Shown: piece after piece, positions 29,142 through 37,991 of the stretch
Numbering within the stretch: position 1 is the stretch's first letter
Layout: each line of letters begins with the position of its first letter
Assembly (NCBI GenBank): GCA_963702695.1
Contig: CAVPDS010000015.1
Span: 86,578-150,577, forward strand
DNA length: 64,000 bases
Direction of reading: 5' to 3'
DNA from: VAZQ01 sp963702695
GTDB taxonomy: Bacteria > Pseudomonadota > Alphaproteobacteria > Rhizobiales > Xanthobacteraceae
Program-made: the position numbers and the translations under genes
The notes under the pieces: model-generated
Told to the model about the DNA's origin: nothing
Databases searched by the model: none
Seen by the model: only the letters and a program-made list of their open reading frames with translations

Positions 29142-30194
29142 CTATTGTTTCGCCGGGGCCGCGCCCTGGGTCCCCCCCGTAGTGTCGAGGGGCGGCGGGA
29201 GCGGCGGGCGTCGCGGTGGCGGCACCGGCGGATGAGCGGCCGTGGCAGCCGCCGCCGGCTTCCGCGACGACGCTGGCGTCTTGCCCGACTGATCGCCTGC
29301 CGCCTTGCTTTCCGGCCCGGTCGGCTCTGGATTCATGATGTTGATCGGCGGGATCGAGGCCGACGAGGGAAAGAACAGGCTCGCGAGGGGCATCTTGGTC
29401 GGCGGCGCGGCCGTGCCGACCGAGCCGACGGTGCTTGCGACCGTGGTCGGCTGAACCGGGGCCGGCGATCCTGGGGGCGCGCTCGGTGCGGCCGATGCCG
29501 TGGCGGCAGGCGAACCGGGAACGGCCGGCCAGTTCGCCAAGTGCCGGATGACGTACAGATCATAGGTCCCGGTGCCGAGATTGGCGCGCACCCGGCTCGG
29601 GTCATGCAGGAAGGCAAACGCGCGGCATTGCTGTGGCGTGCAGCCATCGCGCACGGCCAGCACGCGGGCGACCAGGCCGAAGCGGTCGAGCTCGGCGGCA
29701 TGGCGCAGATTGGTCAACGCGTCGTAACTCGCACCGGAGAGCCGGACGTACTCTGTCGCGTCGGCCAGCAGCGAAAGCTCGGCGGAAACATAGGACACCG
29801 CAGCGGCCGTCGCTTCCGGCGTCGCGAACACGGACTTCTCGCACAAGGCTTCGACCGCGTCGCCGGCGGTGGCATCGAGGCAGGCCAACGGTGAGCCCGG
29901 CATCAAAGCCCGCGCTGTGAGTTCGGTCAGTCGCGCGTCGAGAGCGCGCCGTTCCGCCGAGGCATCGCGACCATAGCTTTCGAGTCCGATCCAGGTCGCG
30001 AGCGCTACGAGCCCCATCAGTACGAAGCGGGCGAGCGCCCCGATCGAACCTTCGCGGCCGGCGCGGGTGAAGGCGAACAGGCAGATAAGTCCGATCAACG
30101 CGGTTGCGGCAGCCGCCGTCGCCCATACCGGCAACGCTACGGTGCCGGTCACCGGGTCAAATGCCGGCAGCCAGCGCGCAAGAATGTCGAGCAT
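29142..30194 (-). CDS. Hypothetical membrane protein with Pro-rich tail
   Basis: A 350-residue protein: two membrane helices (LPVWATAAAATALIGLICLF and ARFVLMGLVALATWIGLE), a helical domain at about 75-220 with four cysteines (SPLACLDATAGDAVEALCEK; RDGCTPQQCRAF), then a long low-complexity Pro/Ala/Ser tail ending PPPRRPPLPPPLD. The cysteine domain probably faces the periplasm. No function was recognised; proteins of this layout occur in Bradyrhizobium relatives. Confidence 0.65.
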   Translation of the reverse strand: MLDILARWLPAFDPVTGTVALPVWATAAAATALIGLICLFAFTRAGREGSIGALARFVLMGLVALATWIGLESYGRDASAERRALDARLTELTARALMPGSPLACLDATAGDAVEALCEKSVFATPEATAAAVSYVSAELSLLADATEYVRLSGASYDALTNLRHAAELDRFGLVARVLAVRDGCTPQQCRAFAFLHDPSRVRANLGTGTYDLYVIRHLANWPAVPGSPAATASAAPSAPPGSPAPVQPTTVASTVGSVGTAAPPTKMPLASLFFPSSASIPPINIMNPEPTGPESKAAGDQSGKTPASSRKPAAAATAAHPPVPPPRRPPLPPPLDTTGGTQGAAPAKQ

Positions 30195-30310
30195 GATACG
30201 CACCCCACGCGACCTTACGGTCGCGGATTATGCCGCAGCCTTGCAGGCTTTGCCAACTCCTGGAGCGGGGAAAAAACCGCGGTTCGGCGGTACGATGATC
30301 GCGACAACCG

Positions 30311-30508
30311 TCAGCGGGAGTGATCGAGCTGGCTCTCTTTCGCCACGCGCTCGAATGCCTCTTCGTTGCTCTTGATGCGGTACTGATAGTCTTCGCCGTC
30401 GGAGGGAAGCAGCTTCACGACCTGATAGATGCCATTGGCCGCCATGTGGCCGATGGGTCGAGAGGTGAAGTGGACAGTCTGCCCAATCCGGAATTTGTGC
30501 TCTTTCAA
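30311..30508 (-). CDS. small conserved hypothetical protein
   Basis: A 65-residue protein from a TTG start: (M)KEHKFRIGQTVHFTSRPIGH, then YQVVKLLPSDGEDYQYRIKS and EEAFERVAKESQL. The fold looks like a small beta-barrel (SH3-like) domain. CAGGAGACGGCG directly before the TTG is a good ribosome-binding site; an upstream AGGAGG could serve a longer form. Common in Bradyrhizobium-type genomes; function unknown. Confidence 0.7.
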   Translation of the reverse strand: MKEHKFRIGQTVHFTSRPIGHMAANGIYQVVKLLPSDGEDYQYRIKSNEEAFERVAKESQLDHSR

Positions 30509-30943
30509 CGCCGTCTCCTGACGCAACTCACTGGAACTCAACAACTCGTGCCCTCCTGAACCTTCATTCATTCGCCACAATATAGCAGTTCGTCCGCCAC
30601 ATGCGGGAAAATCTTGCAGTCGCGAACGAGTGCCCTGACGGACTTTGTTTATATCATAATTTCAATAGATTACGCAGCTCGCTTTGAGCTCATTCTCGGC
30701 TCACGCTGCACTCCGCTGCAGCAACACAGGCTATGTTTTGACCCTTCGTGGGGCGCATTAACAAACGGCGATGAGGGCCTCGCAGCACACGCATATGGCG
30801 AGTGCCACTCTTGCGCGCTGCAGAGTATTCGCCCATACCGACGCCGGGTCGCGGTTGCACGAACACGCTGCGATCACATTCACGCCGCGATCGTTGCCTA
30901 CCGGCTGGCAACGCTCCAAGAGGGTTCCGAGAGGGAGAGGTAC
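30509..30943. other. intergenic region
   Basis: About 430 bases between divergent small genes. An AT-rich stretch (TTTGTTTATATCATAATTTC, 30644-30663) could hold a promoter. Open frames through here have no ribosome-binding site or recognisable sequence, so I call no gene. Confidence 0.45.
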
Positions 30944-31118
30944 ATGCGCATGTTCATCGGGATCATCATCGGCATCGCGCTCACGATCGGCGGCGCCTAT
31001 GTGCTCGAACTCATCGGCGACGACAGCAAAGCCGATGGTGAATTGGGACGTCGTCAGCAAGAACCTGGACAGCCTCACCGGACTAGCGCGCGACGGCTGG
31101 AAGAAGATAGCCGGCTGA
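30944..31118 (+). pseudogene. small single-pass membrane protein, frameshifted
   Basis: MRMFIGIIIGIALTIGGAYV starts a roughly 57-residue protein with one membrane helix and a GAGGGAGAGG site upstream. After GDDSKA the expected C-terminus (MVNWDVVSKNLDSLTGLARD, then GWKKIAG) lies in the +1 frame, ending at 31118. Dropping one G at 31034 restores it. Small proteins with this helix plus a (V/I)NWDV motif recur in Bradyrhizobium relatives; function unknown. Confidence 0.6.
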
Positions 31119-31300
31119 ACGTAGCTTCATTTTCAGCGTTCGATTTTCAGCAAGGAACTATTCGCGCGATCTCCACTCGTGAATTGATTCATTTCACAGC
31201 CGCGTCGCGCGCATCGCAGGAACCTCCCGCCGGTTCAATTGTTCTTCCTTCAAGCCGAGCAGCTCGGCAGCATGGGAGAGCTTTAGAGGAGCGACTGCAA

Positions 31301-31975
31301 ATGCGAACCAGACTTTTGATTTCTTCGGCCATCGCCGCCCTGCTTGCGGGCACGGTGTCGGCCGGGGCACAGACCGAGCACCAGGGACCAGCCGCCGGCG
31401 CAGCTCAGGAAAAGAGCACGCCGCAAGGCAAGGGTGCGTCCCAGGCGCAGGAGAAAAAGCAGCCGGTCCAGCGCAACAGCCAACGCGAGGAGAAGGGTGC
31501 CAAAGGCGGGCAAATTCAAACCCAAGGCCAAGGCGAACGGGAGCAGAACCTCAAGGGTGAACGCGACAATGGTCAGCGCCAGATGCGCGAGCGGAATCCC
31601 AGGGGCGAGCCTGACCGCACTTCGGGCCAAGGCCAGCGCGAAGAGACTACGCAGAAGCACGATCAGAATGCACAGCCCAGCCGCAATGAATCCCAGCAGA
31701 ACCACTCGGGCGGCTCCGCTTCGTTCACGACCGAGCAGCGCACCAAGATCCGCGAAACGGTTCTGCGCGGCAGCACCGCGCCGCGCGTGAGCCACGTGGA
31801 CTTCAACATTCGTGTCGGAACGGCGGTCCCAAAGAGTGTCCACGTCGTCGCTGTGCCAGAGGTGCTCGTCGACGTTCACCCGGAATGGCGCGGCTTCATG
31901 TATTTCGTCTACAACGACGAGATCATCATCGTAGAGCCGGGCAGCCTGAAGATCGTCGCGGTGGTCGAAGTCTGA
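31301..31975 (+). CDS. DUF1236 domain secreted protein
   Basis: A 224-residue protein with a signal peptide (MRTRLLISSAIAALLAGTVS), a Gln/Lys/Arg-rich, strongly hydrophilic central region (about 22-140), and a C-terminal DUF1236 domain: SFTTEQRTKIRETVLRG, VDFNIRVGTAVPKSVHVVAV, then the closing YNDEIIIVEPGSLKIVAVVE. It is periplasmic, of unknown function. The true start is the ATG at 31301 (AGAGGAG upstream); the frame is open far upstream without family resemblance. Confidence 0.88.
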   Translation: MRTRLLISSAIAALLAGTVSAGAQTEHQGPAAGAAQEKSTPQGKGASQAQEKKQPVQRNSQREEKGAKGGQIQTQGQGEREQNLKGERDNGQRQMRERNPRGEPDRTSGQGQREETTQKHDQNAQPSRNESQQNHSGGSASFTTEQRTKIRETVLRGSTAPRVSHVDFNIRVGTAVPKSVHVVAVPEVLVDVHPEWRGFMYFVYNDEIIIVEPGSLKIVAVVEV

Positions 31976-31998
31976 CGCCGCCTCTTCACCCTGAAGTG

Positions 31999-32030
31999 AT
32001 AACGGCGGCCGAAAGGCCGCCGTTATTTAT
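31999..32030. terminator. bidirectional intrinsic terminator
   Basis: ATAACGGCGGCC, tetraloop GAAA, GGCCGCCGTTAT then TTAT: a perfect 12-base stem between the convergent DUF1236 and ABC permease genes. Confidence 0.88.
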
Positions 32031-32055
32031 CTGAACCTCGTCGCGGCGAGCTCCA

Positions 32056-33017
32056 TCAGGCGCGGACTTCCTGGCGCTGGAAGACGACATAGCCGATCAC
32101 GAACAGCATGATGGTGCCGGCCACCAGGCCTACGATCTGCGGCCAGGCAATCATCAGGCTCTCGCTCAGCGGCAGCGGCGCTCCAAGGACCGCGCCCTGG
32201 AGCTGGCTCAAATAGATCGGCCCAAGCGAACGGGTCGAAGGATTGAGCAACGCAAGCACGACCTCGCCATAAAGCGTACTCGGCGACAACCGCGCCAGAA
32301 TGGTCTCCCACTCTGACGTCCCGGGGCTGGGCAGTCCGGCCGCCAGATATTGCGGCTCGGGGGGGAAACGAGGCTCGCGACCAGAGGAGCCAGCGCCGGC
32401 CAGATCAGCGTGAGGAAGAGCCAAAGTCCCAGCGTGACCAGGGCGGCGGTGGCGGCGGAGCGGAACACGATCGAGAACAGCATCGCCAGCGCCAGCCACA
32501 CGCCAGCGTAGACGATCGTGACCAGCAGGAAGATGAAGGCACGCGCCATTTCTTCCGTCCCCGGCGGTATGCCGATCAAGACGAGGCCGAGCCCAATGAC
32601 CAGGATCCACAGAGCGATCAGGCTGATCGCCAGCGTGGCAAGTCCGGCGATGAACTTCCCGAACAACAGCGCATCGCGGTAGATCGGCTGCGACAAGATG
32701 CGGGAGAGCGTTCGCCGATTGTGCTCGCCGTTGATGGCGTCGAACCCGAGCCCGATCGCGATCAGCGGCACCAGGAAGCTCAGGAACGACACGAACGACG
32801 GCAGCGGATCACGCGAAGTGGTGAACAACCGCAGGAACAAGAACGGGTCTTCGGCGGTCGTGTCCTTGATCTGCTGGATCGCGCCGAAAAGAGCGGCAAG
32901 CGCGATCAGCACGACCAGCCATTCCAGCACGCGCATGCGTGCGCTGGTCAGGTGGTCCGACAACTCCTTCATGGTGACGACGCCGAGGCCCTGCCAGGGC
33001 GAGCCTTCACGCTGCAT
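32056..33017 (-). CDS. ABC transporter permease (ABC-2 type), frameshifted
   Basis: The first frame gives an ABC-2 permease N-terminus (MKELSDHLTSARMRVLEWLV) and five membrane helices up to LIWPALAPLVASLVSPP. It then leaves register. The rest (PQYLAAGLPSPGTSEWETIL through SLMIAWPQIVGLVAGTIMLF to the RQEVRA end) reads in another frame to 32056. The break is at a run of seven G at 32359-32365; eight would keep the frame. The start overlaps the end of the ATPase gene. It exports an unknown substrate with the two upstream genes. Confidence 0.85.
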
Positions 33018-33960
33018 GGCGCTCTCCCTCTCGCGGCATATTCTGGAAGTAGTTCGTGTAGATCACTTCGAGGCTGGGCTCCTCGATCGAGAGCCGGAAC
33101 AGCCGGCCGCCTGCTCCGACTACCGCAGCAGCCGCTTCCGGGCGCACATCTCGGTCGGCGAATAGCCGCACCCGGTTCGGGCCCGCCGGCTCGACCGACT
33201 GGACTCCGGGAAGGCCCCGGAGCCGGTCCGCGAGCCCCTGCCCTTCCGCCTCGACCTCGACATAGTAGCCGGCACCGAGCACTTGGCGGCCGAGGTCGGC
33301 GACCGTGCCGATGAGCGCGATATTGCCCTGATTGAACAGGGCCACGCGATCGCACACGCTCTGCACGCGCTCAAGCAAGTGTGATGACAGGAGCACGGTC
33401 ACGCCCTGCGTCTTCAGCGCGCGGATAATGTCGAGGAGTTCGACGGTCGCCTGCGGATCGAGACCGGAGGTGGGTTCGTCCAAGATCGCGATCTGCGCTT
33501 TCTTCATCAAAATCTCGGCTAGGCCGAGACGCTGGCGCATGCCGCGGGAGAAGGTCGCTACGCGCTTGTCGGCAACGTCCTGCAGACCGACATGCGCCAG
33601 GGAGGCCTTGATGCTCTCCTCGCGCTCGGCCCGCATCATCCCCATCAAGCGCGCGGTGTAGTGCAGATTGTCGGCCGCGGTCAGGTTGTCGTAGAAGCCA
33701 ACTTGATCCGGCATGTAACCGACTTGGCGCTTGACCGCGAGCGGATCGCGCATCGGGTTGTGACCGAGCACGCGCGCCTGCCCGTCCGAGATGTCGCTCA
33801 GGCCGAGCAGCATCAGAATCGTAGTGGTCTTGCCGGCGCCATTAGGGCCCAGGACCCCGAAGATCTCCCCCGCGGCGACCGAAAACGAGATCCCGTTGAC
33901 GACGGCCTGACCGTTATAACGCTTGGTGAGGTTCTGAACCTCGATGACATTTTCACTCAT
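33007..33960 (-). CDS. ABC transporter ATP-binding protein
   Basis: A 317-residue ATPase: Walker A GPNGAGKTTT, signature FSRGMRQRLGLAEIL, Walker B AQIAILDEPTSGLD, H-loop LLSSHLL. A C-terminal extension of about 100 residues is usual for ABC-2 export ATPases (NosF/CcmA-like). Its ATG overlaps the stop of the NEW3 gene (ATGA), and it overlaps the permease by 11 bases, so the three form one tight operon. Confidence 0.94.
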   Translation of the reverse strand: MSENVIEVQNLTKRYNGQAVVNGISFSVAAGEIFGVLGPNGAGKTTTILMLLGLSDISDGQARVLGHNPMRDPLAVKRQVGYMPDQVGFYDNLTAADNLHYTARLMGMMRAEREESIKASLAHVGLQDVADKRVATFSRGMRQRLGLAEILMKKAQIAILDEPTSGLDPQATVELLDIIRALKTQGVTVLLSSHLLERVQSVCDRVALFNQGNIALIGTVADLGRQVLGAGYYVEVEAEGQGLADRLRGLPGVQSVEPAGPNRVRLFADRDVRPEAAAAVVGAGGRLFRLSIEEPSLEVIYTNYFQNMPREGERHAA

Positions 33961-35132
33961 CGCCGTCCGAACCTCGCCACTGCGCCTACCATCACCAGGA
34001 GCGCCACACCGATAAGCCCGGCGCCGACGATGCCCCACATGGTCGAAGTTGTCACCGCCACGCGGAAGGTCTGCGACGCCGAATCACCACGCCAGTTGGC
34101 GCGCAGCGTGCTCACGTAGTCGCCGGCGATGGCCTTGTCAGTCGGGGTGATCAGCGCCTGCACTTCCTTGTTTTCGTTGGGCGCTATCTTGTCGACGGTC
34201 TTTGGGTCGAAGGTGACCTTCCAGCCACTGGGCGCCGTGCCCGAAAGCTCGATGTCCTCGGCCGGCGCGGTGCCGGTATTGGTCAGAACGAGTGGAATTG
34301 AGCTTTCCTTGCCGGCAATCGCCCGCGAGCTCAGCAGACCCTCGCGGCCGCTGATGTCGATCTTTGCCTGGCCGGTGATATCGAGTCCGAGGTCCGCGGT
34401 GGCCTTGGCATCCTCGGCGGAGATGTTCGCGGTGACCTTGTACTTGCCGGCGCCAACCGTGCTGGGCGGCCGAACCTTGAGCTTCACATCCTTAGACTGG
34501 CCCGGATCGATCGGAACAGCATTCAGTTCCTGGCTACCATACTGCTCGGTGAACGAGGCATCGAAGTTATCCGGCGCTTGGGCGGCGAGGCTAACGGTGA
34601 GCTTCTTGCCGCTGTCGTTCTTGATGCTGAGCTGATATTCGAATGTCGATTTGGACGTTCCGCGCAACTCGGGGAGCTGAGGCGTCAGCGTGAGCTTCGC
34701 CGGCAGATCCTTCGCCAGCGTCACGGCCACCGGAAGGTCGAGATTGGTGTTGGCACCCTTGGCGCTGATGGTCAGGTTGGTGGTGCCCATCGGGGCTTCC
34801 TTGGGCACATCCAGCCGCAATTCCAATGACACGCTGGCGTCCGTTGCCGGCAGCGCCGCGGCGATCGGCTGGCCGCCGCCCATCAGGGTTGCGGTCCAGC
34901 CCTGCGGCACACCGGCCACTGAAAGCGCCAACCGTTCGGGCGGCATGGCGTAGTTCTGCAGGCGCAGATTGATGGTCGAGGTCTGGCCCGGCCGCAGGCT
35001 GACCGCTGGATAGTCGGTCAGCAGGAAGAGTCCTTTGACATCATTCTTTTTGGTGTCTTGCGCTGCGGCAGGGCCGGCCAGCGCAAGAACCGGGAGGATG
35101 AGCGAAAGCAGGGCGATAAATCGATATCGCAT
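33957..35132 (-). CDS. NEW3-domain secreted/membrane protein of ABC export operon
   Basis: A 391-residue protein with a signal peptide (MRYRFIALLSLILPVLALAG), three or four Ig-like beta-sandwich repeats (for example GTTNLTISAKGANTNLDLPV; TVGAGKYKVTANISAEDAKA), an NPCBM-associated NEW3 domain (PLVLTNTGTAPAEDIELSGT) and a C-terminal membrane helix (MWGIVGAGLIGVALLVMVGA) with Arg tail. It sits periplasmic and anchored, and probably contacts the substrate or permease. It is first in the operon with the ATPase and permease, a conserved trio. Confidence 0.88.
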   Translation of the reverse strand: MRYRFIALLSLILPVLALAGPAAAQDTKKNDVKGLFLLTDYPAVSLRPGQTSTINLRLQNYAMPPERLALSVAGVPQGWTATLMGGGQPIAAALPATDASVSLELRLDVPKEAPMGTTNLTISAKGANTNLDLPVAVTLAKDLPAKLTLTPQLPELRGTSKSTFEYQLSIKNDSGKKLTVSLAAQAPDNFDASFTEQYGSQELNAVPIDPGQSKDVKLKVRPPSTVGAGKYKVTANISAEDAKATADLGLDITGQAKIDISGREGLLSSRAIAGKESSIPLVLTNTGTAPAEDIELSGTAPSGWKVTFDPKTVDKIAPNENKEVQALITPTDKAIAGDYVSTLRANWRGDSASQTFRVAVTTSTMWGIVGAGLIGVALLVMVGAVARFGRR

Positions 35133-35419
35133 GGCGACTAACTCCGGCGATGAGCAGGTAATCCCGCTGTTGAAAACCCTACCCGCTAGCACCGCGGAAG
35201 GGGGTGCGCAGGGATGGGGGATCGTTTTCGTCCCCCCCGGAGGAATCAATACACATCCAGGAGATTTTTTTGCAAGGGGTGAAGCCAAAAGTCACACCTC
35301 CCCACCCCGGACCGGTTTTGGCCCGTCGTCGGCCTTGTCGTTCGCAGTGCGAAGGGCGCCGGAACTCTCGAGTGCTTCCAACGTTGTCCCCCACAGTCAC
35401 ACGCACGAGAGGCAATGAA

Positions 35420-35593
35420 ATGGACAAGGACCGGATCGAAGGCTCGGCCCAGCAGGCCAAAGGCAAAGTCAAAGAAGTCGCAGGGAAAGTGCTCGGCAAC
35501 TCCAAGCTCGAGGCCGAGGGCAAAGCCGACAAGGCCGCCGGCAAGATTCAGAATGCGGTCGGCGGTCTCAAGGACGCCATCCGCGGAAAATAA
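35420..35593 (+). CDS. CsbD family stress protein
   Basis: A 57-residue, Lys/Ala/Gly-rich helical protein: MDKDRIEGSAQQAKGKVKEV, then LEAEGKADKAAGKIQNAVGG. This is the CsbD pattern; members are general-stress proteins of unknown mechanism. GAGAGG lies upstream; an out-of-frame ATG overlaps just before the chosen start. A strong terminator follows. Confidence 0.93.
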   Translation: MDKDRIEGSAQQAKGKVKEVAGKVLGNSKLEAEGKADKAAGKIQNAVGGLKDAIRGK

Positions 35594-35625
35594 GTCCGCA
35601 TCATCATGATCATGTGGAGGCCAGG

Positions 35626-35650
35626 AAGCCCGGCGCGCGCCGGGCTTTTT
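35626..35650 (+). terminator. intrinsic terminator of the csbD-like gene
   Basis: AAGCCCGGCGC followed directly by its reverse complement and TTT: an 11-base stem with a T-tract, 32 bases past the stop. Confidence 0.88.
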
Positions 35651-35659
35651 GCTGCCCGC

Positions 35660-36343
35660 TCACGCAGGTTTGATCCGCGGCACCTCGGGCCAGTCCACCT
35701 CGTTGCGCGCCAGGACCCATGGTTCGGCCAAGGCGGCCGCGCGCCACTCGACAAATGCGGGGAGCGCCATGATGGCCACCATGTACGCGCGAGCCGTGGG
35801 ACCGACGGCGACCTGGTAGGTGTGAAGGCGCGACACCACGGGCGCATACATGGCGTCCGCCGCCCCGAACGCGCCGAACAGAAAAGGGCCGCCCTCCCCG
35901 AACCGCTCGCGGCACTCGGTCCAGAGCGCTTCGATCCGCCGCACGTCGGCTGACGCCTCGGGAGTGAGGTCGAGTACCTTCGGCGGCCGCCACATGTTCA
36001 TCGGACAGAGCCGGCGCAGCGGGACGAAACCGGCATGCATCTCCGACACCACCGCCCGGGCGTGCGCGCGAGGCTTTGCATCGGCCGGCCACAGGCCTAC
36101 TTGCGGGAAGGTTTCGGCGAGGTATTCGAGGATCGCAAGCGACTCCCAGACCCGGACATCACCATCGGCCAGCGCCGGCACTTTTCCGGTAGGGGAGATT
36201 TTGGTCACGCGTTCGCGGAAATCCGGCGCATCCAGGTTGATCACCTCCTGCTCAAAGGGAATCCCGAGCGTCTTCATGGCGATCCAGGGGCGCAACGACC
36301 ATGACGAATAGTTCTTGTTGCCGATCAGGAGTGTGAGTGCCAT
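35660..36343 (-). CDS. Glutathione S-transferase family protein
   Basis: A 227-residue protein with the thioredoxin-like N-domain MALTLLIGNKNYSSWSLRPW and SPTGKVPALADGDVRVWESL (cis-Pro and glutathione-binding E-S), then an all-helical C-domain with FGAADAMYAPVVSRL. The NKNYSSWS(L/M)R start is the YfcF-like or zeta-near subgroup. It conjugates or reduces with glutathione. Start chosen at 36343 with GAGGGCGAC upstream. Confidence 0.9.
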   Translation of the reverse strand: MALTLLIGNKNYSSWSLRPWIAMKTLGIPFEQEVINLDAPDFRERVTKISPTGKVPALADGDVRVWESLAILEYLAETFPQVGLWPADAKPRAHARAVVSEMHAGFVPLRRLCPMNMWRPPKVLDLTPEASADVRRIEALWTECRERFGEGGPFLFGAFGAADAMYAPVVSRLHTYQVAVGPTARAYMVAIMALPAFVEWRAAALAEPWVLARNEVDWPEVPRIKPA

Positions 36344-36477
36344 CGCGTCGCCCTCGATGAGCGCCGATATGCACGGCCGCCCGGCGAAGCGCAAATTGAA
36401 TTCAGCGTGATCGTGCTCGGTGCATTGTTTCTTTCGCGCGCCCTTGGCAGCATCGGCCCGGTACGCGGAGATTCGCC

Positions 36478-37161
36478 ATGAAGCTGGTTTCGATCCTCGA
36501 TCTCATTGCTCTCTCCGGCTTCATTGGCGCCTGGCTCGGCTATTCCGTGCTGGTCGAATGGACGCGGCACGGACGCGAGAGCCTCAACGCGCGGATGAAC
36601 CGCTATCGTGAAACCTGGATGCGTCGCATGCTCGCGCGCGAGATGCGGATGGTCGACATGCAGATCATGGCCGCACTGCAGAACGGCACCGCGTTCTTCG
36701 CCTCGACCTCGCTGCTAGCGATCGGCGGATCGCTCTCCGTGCTCCGTTCGACCGACGAGATGGTCGCGGTCATTTCCGAACTTCCGTTCGGAATTCACAC
36801 CACGCGCCCAATGTGGGAAGCCAAAGCGATGGGATTGACGCTCATCCTGGTCTACGCGTTTTTCAAGTTCGCGTGGTCTTACCGCCTCTACAACTACGTT
36901 GCGATCCTGCTGGGGGGAATGCCGTTCGCGTCTGAGAAGGACACCAGCGAAGCCGAAATTTATGTGCGGCGCACGTCGCGGCTGTTCGCCGCCGCGGGAC
37001 GGCACTTTAACCGTGGCCAGCGCTCGTTCTTCTTCGCGCTCGGCTATCTCGGCTGGTTTCTCGGGCCGATCGTGCTGATGCTGACGACACTGGCCACGGT
37101 GGTGGTGATGTGGCGGCGACAATTCGCCTCGGATTCATATCAGGCCGTCGCCGGAGAATAA
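36478..37161 (+). CDS. DUF599 family membrane protein
   Basis: A 227-residue protein with four predicted helices (about 4-24, 65-88, 118-140 and 187-210). The marks of DUF599 are IGAWLGYSVLVEWT, RMNRYRETWMRRMLAREMRM and FKFAWSYRLYNYVAILLGGM. Function unknown; widespread in alphaproteobacteria. It is divergent from the GST gene. Confidence 0.88.
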   Translation: MKLVSILDLIALSGFIGAWLGYSVLVEWTRHGRESLNARMNRYRETWMRRMLAREMRMVDMQIMAALQNGTAFFASTSLLAIGGSLSVLRSTDEMVAVISELPFGIHTTRPMWEAKAMGLTLILVYAFFKFAWSYRLYNYVAILLGGMPFASEKDTSEAEIYVRRTSRLFAAAGRHFNRGQRSFFFALGYLGWFLGPIVLMLTTLATVVVMWRRQFASDSYQAVAGE

Positions 37162-37178
37162 GACAACAGCAGCGATCG

Positions 37179-37976
37179 TTACTTCGGCGCCGGAAACAGC
37201 GCTGACGAGCGGCCGGTCAGCCAATAGATCGCCAACCCAACCCACTCCCGGGCGGCGGTATCGGTGCGGCGCAATCCATCACCCATGGTCGGAAATGGGC
37301 GTAGCGCATCCTCGGGACCGCGGGTGCGGAAATCGACTGGAAAGGCCTCGACCGCGAAGCCGGCCTTGCGGAAGACACCTATCGCCCGCGGCATGTGATA
37401 GGCCGAAGTAACAAGGAGCCAGCGCTCGTTCGGCTGCGGGTTGGCCAGCGCCTTGGAAAATTGTGCGTTCTCGACTGTGTTGCGCGATTGATTTTCGGCG
37501 ATGACGCGGTCGCGTTGCAGTCCGAGACGCTCGAAAAACTTGATCGCGATCTCGGCCTCGGTCGCGCCGACCTCGAACAGAGTGCCGACGCCGCCGGAAA
37601 AGATGATCCGCGCGTGCGGGTACTTGCGCGCCAGTTCAAGGGTCTCGGTCATGCGCTCGGCGGCCTCGTTGAGCGCGGCTTCGTTGCGCGCTGCCGACAC
37701 ATCCGGTGTGACGGCGCCACCGAGGACAACGAAACCATCAGGTGGACCGCGTGTTGCATCCCAAGGCGGGAAGCGCTGTTCCAGGGGAATGATCAGCGCG
37801 TTCCCGACCGGCGAGAGCCCAAGCACCGCCAAGATAAACAGGCTCGCGATAACAAATTGCACCCCGGCTCGCGCATACCGTGTGAACATCACCAGCGCCC
37901 CGAGCAACCCGAGCGTGATCACCAGGTTGGACGGGATGGCAAAAAAGCCGAGGATTTTTGAAAGGACGAAGAACAT
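37179..37976 (-). CDS. YdcF/ElyC family protein (DUF218)
   Basis: A 265-residue protein: two N-terminal membrane helices (about 10-30 and 38-58), then the DUF218 Rossmann-like domain with FVVLGGAVTP, ARIIFSGGVGTLF, DRVIAENQSRNTVENAQFSK and WLLVTSAYHMPRAIGVFRKA. ElyC-type proteins affect envelope and undecaprenyl-lipid homeostasis in E. coli; here the substrate is unknown. It lies 15 bases downstream of the RraA-like gene. Confidence 0.9.
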   Translation of the reverse strand: MFFVLSKILGFFAIPSNLVITLGLLGALVMFTRYARAGVQFVIASLFILAVLGLSPVGNALIIPLEQRFPPWDATRGPPDGFVVLGGAVTPDVSAARNEAALNEAAERMTETLELARKYPHARIIFSGGVGTLFEVGATEAEIAIKFFERLGLQRDRVIAENQSRNTVENAQFSKALANPQPNERWLLVTSAYHMPRAIGVFRKAGFAVEAFPVDFRTRGPEDALRPFPTMGDGLRRTDTAAREWVGLAIYWLTGRSSALFPAPK

Positions 37977-37991
37977 CAGCGCGTAGTGTCC

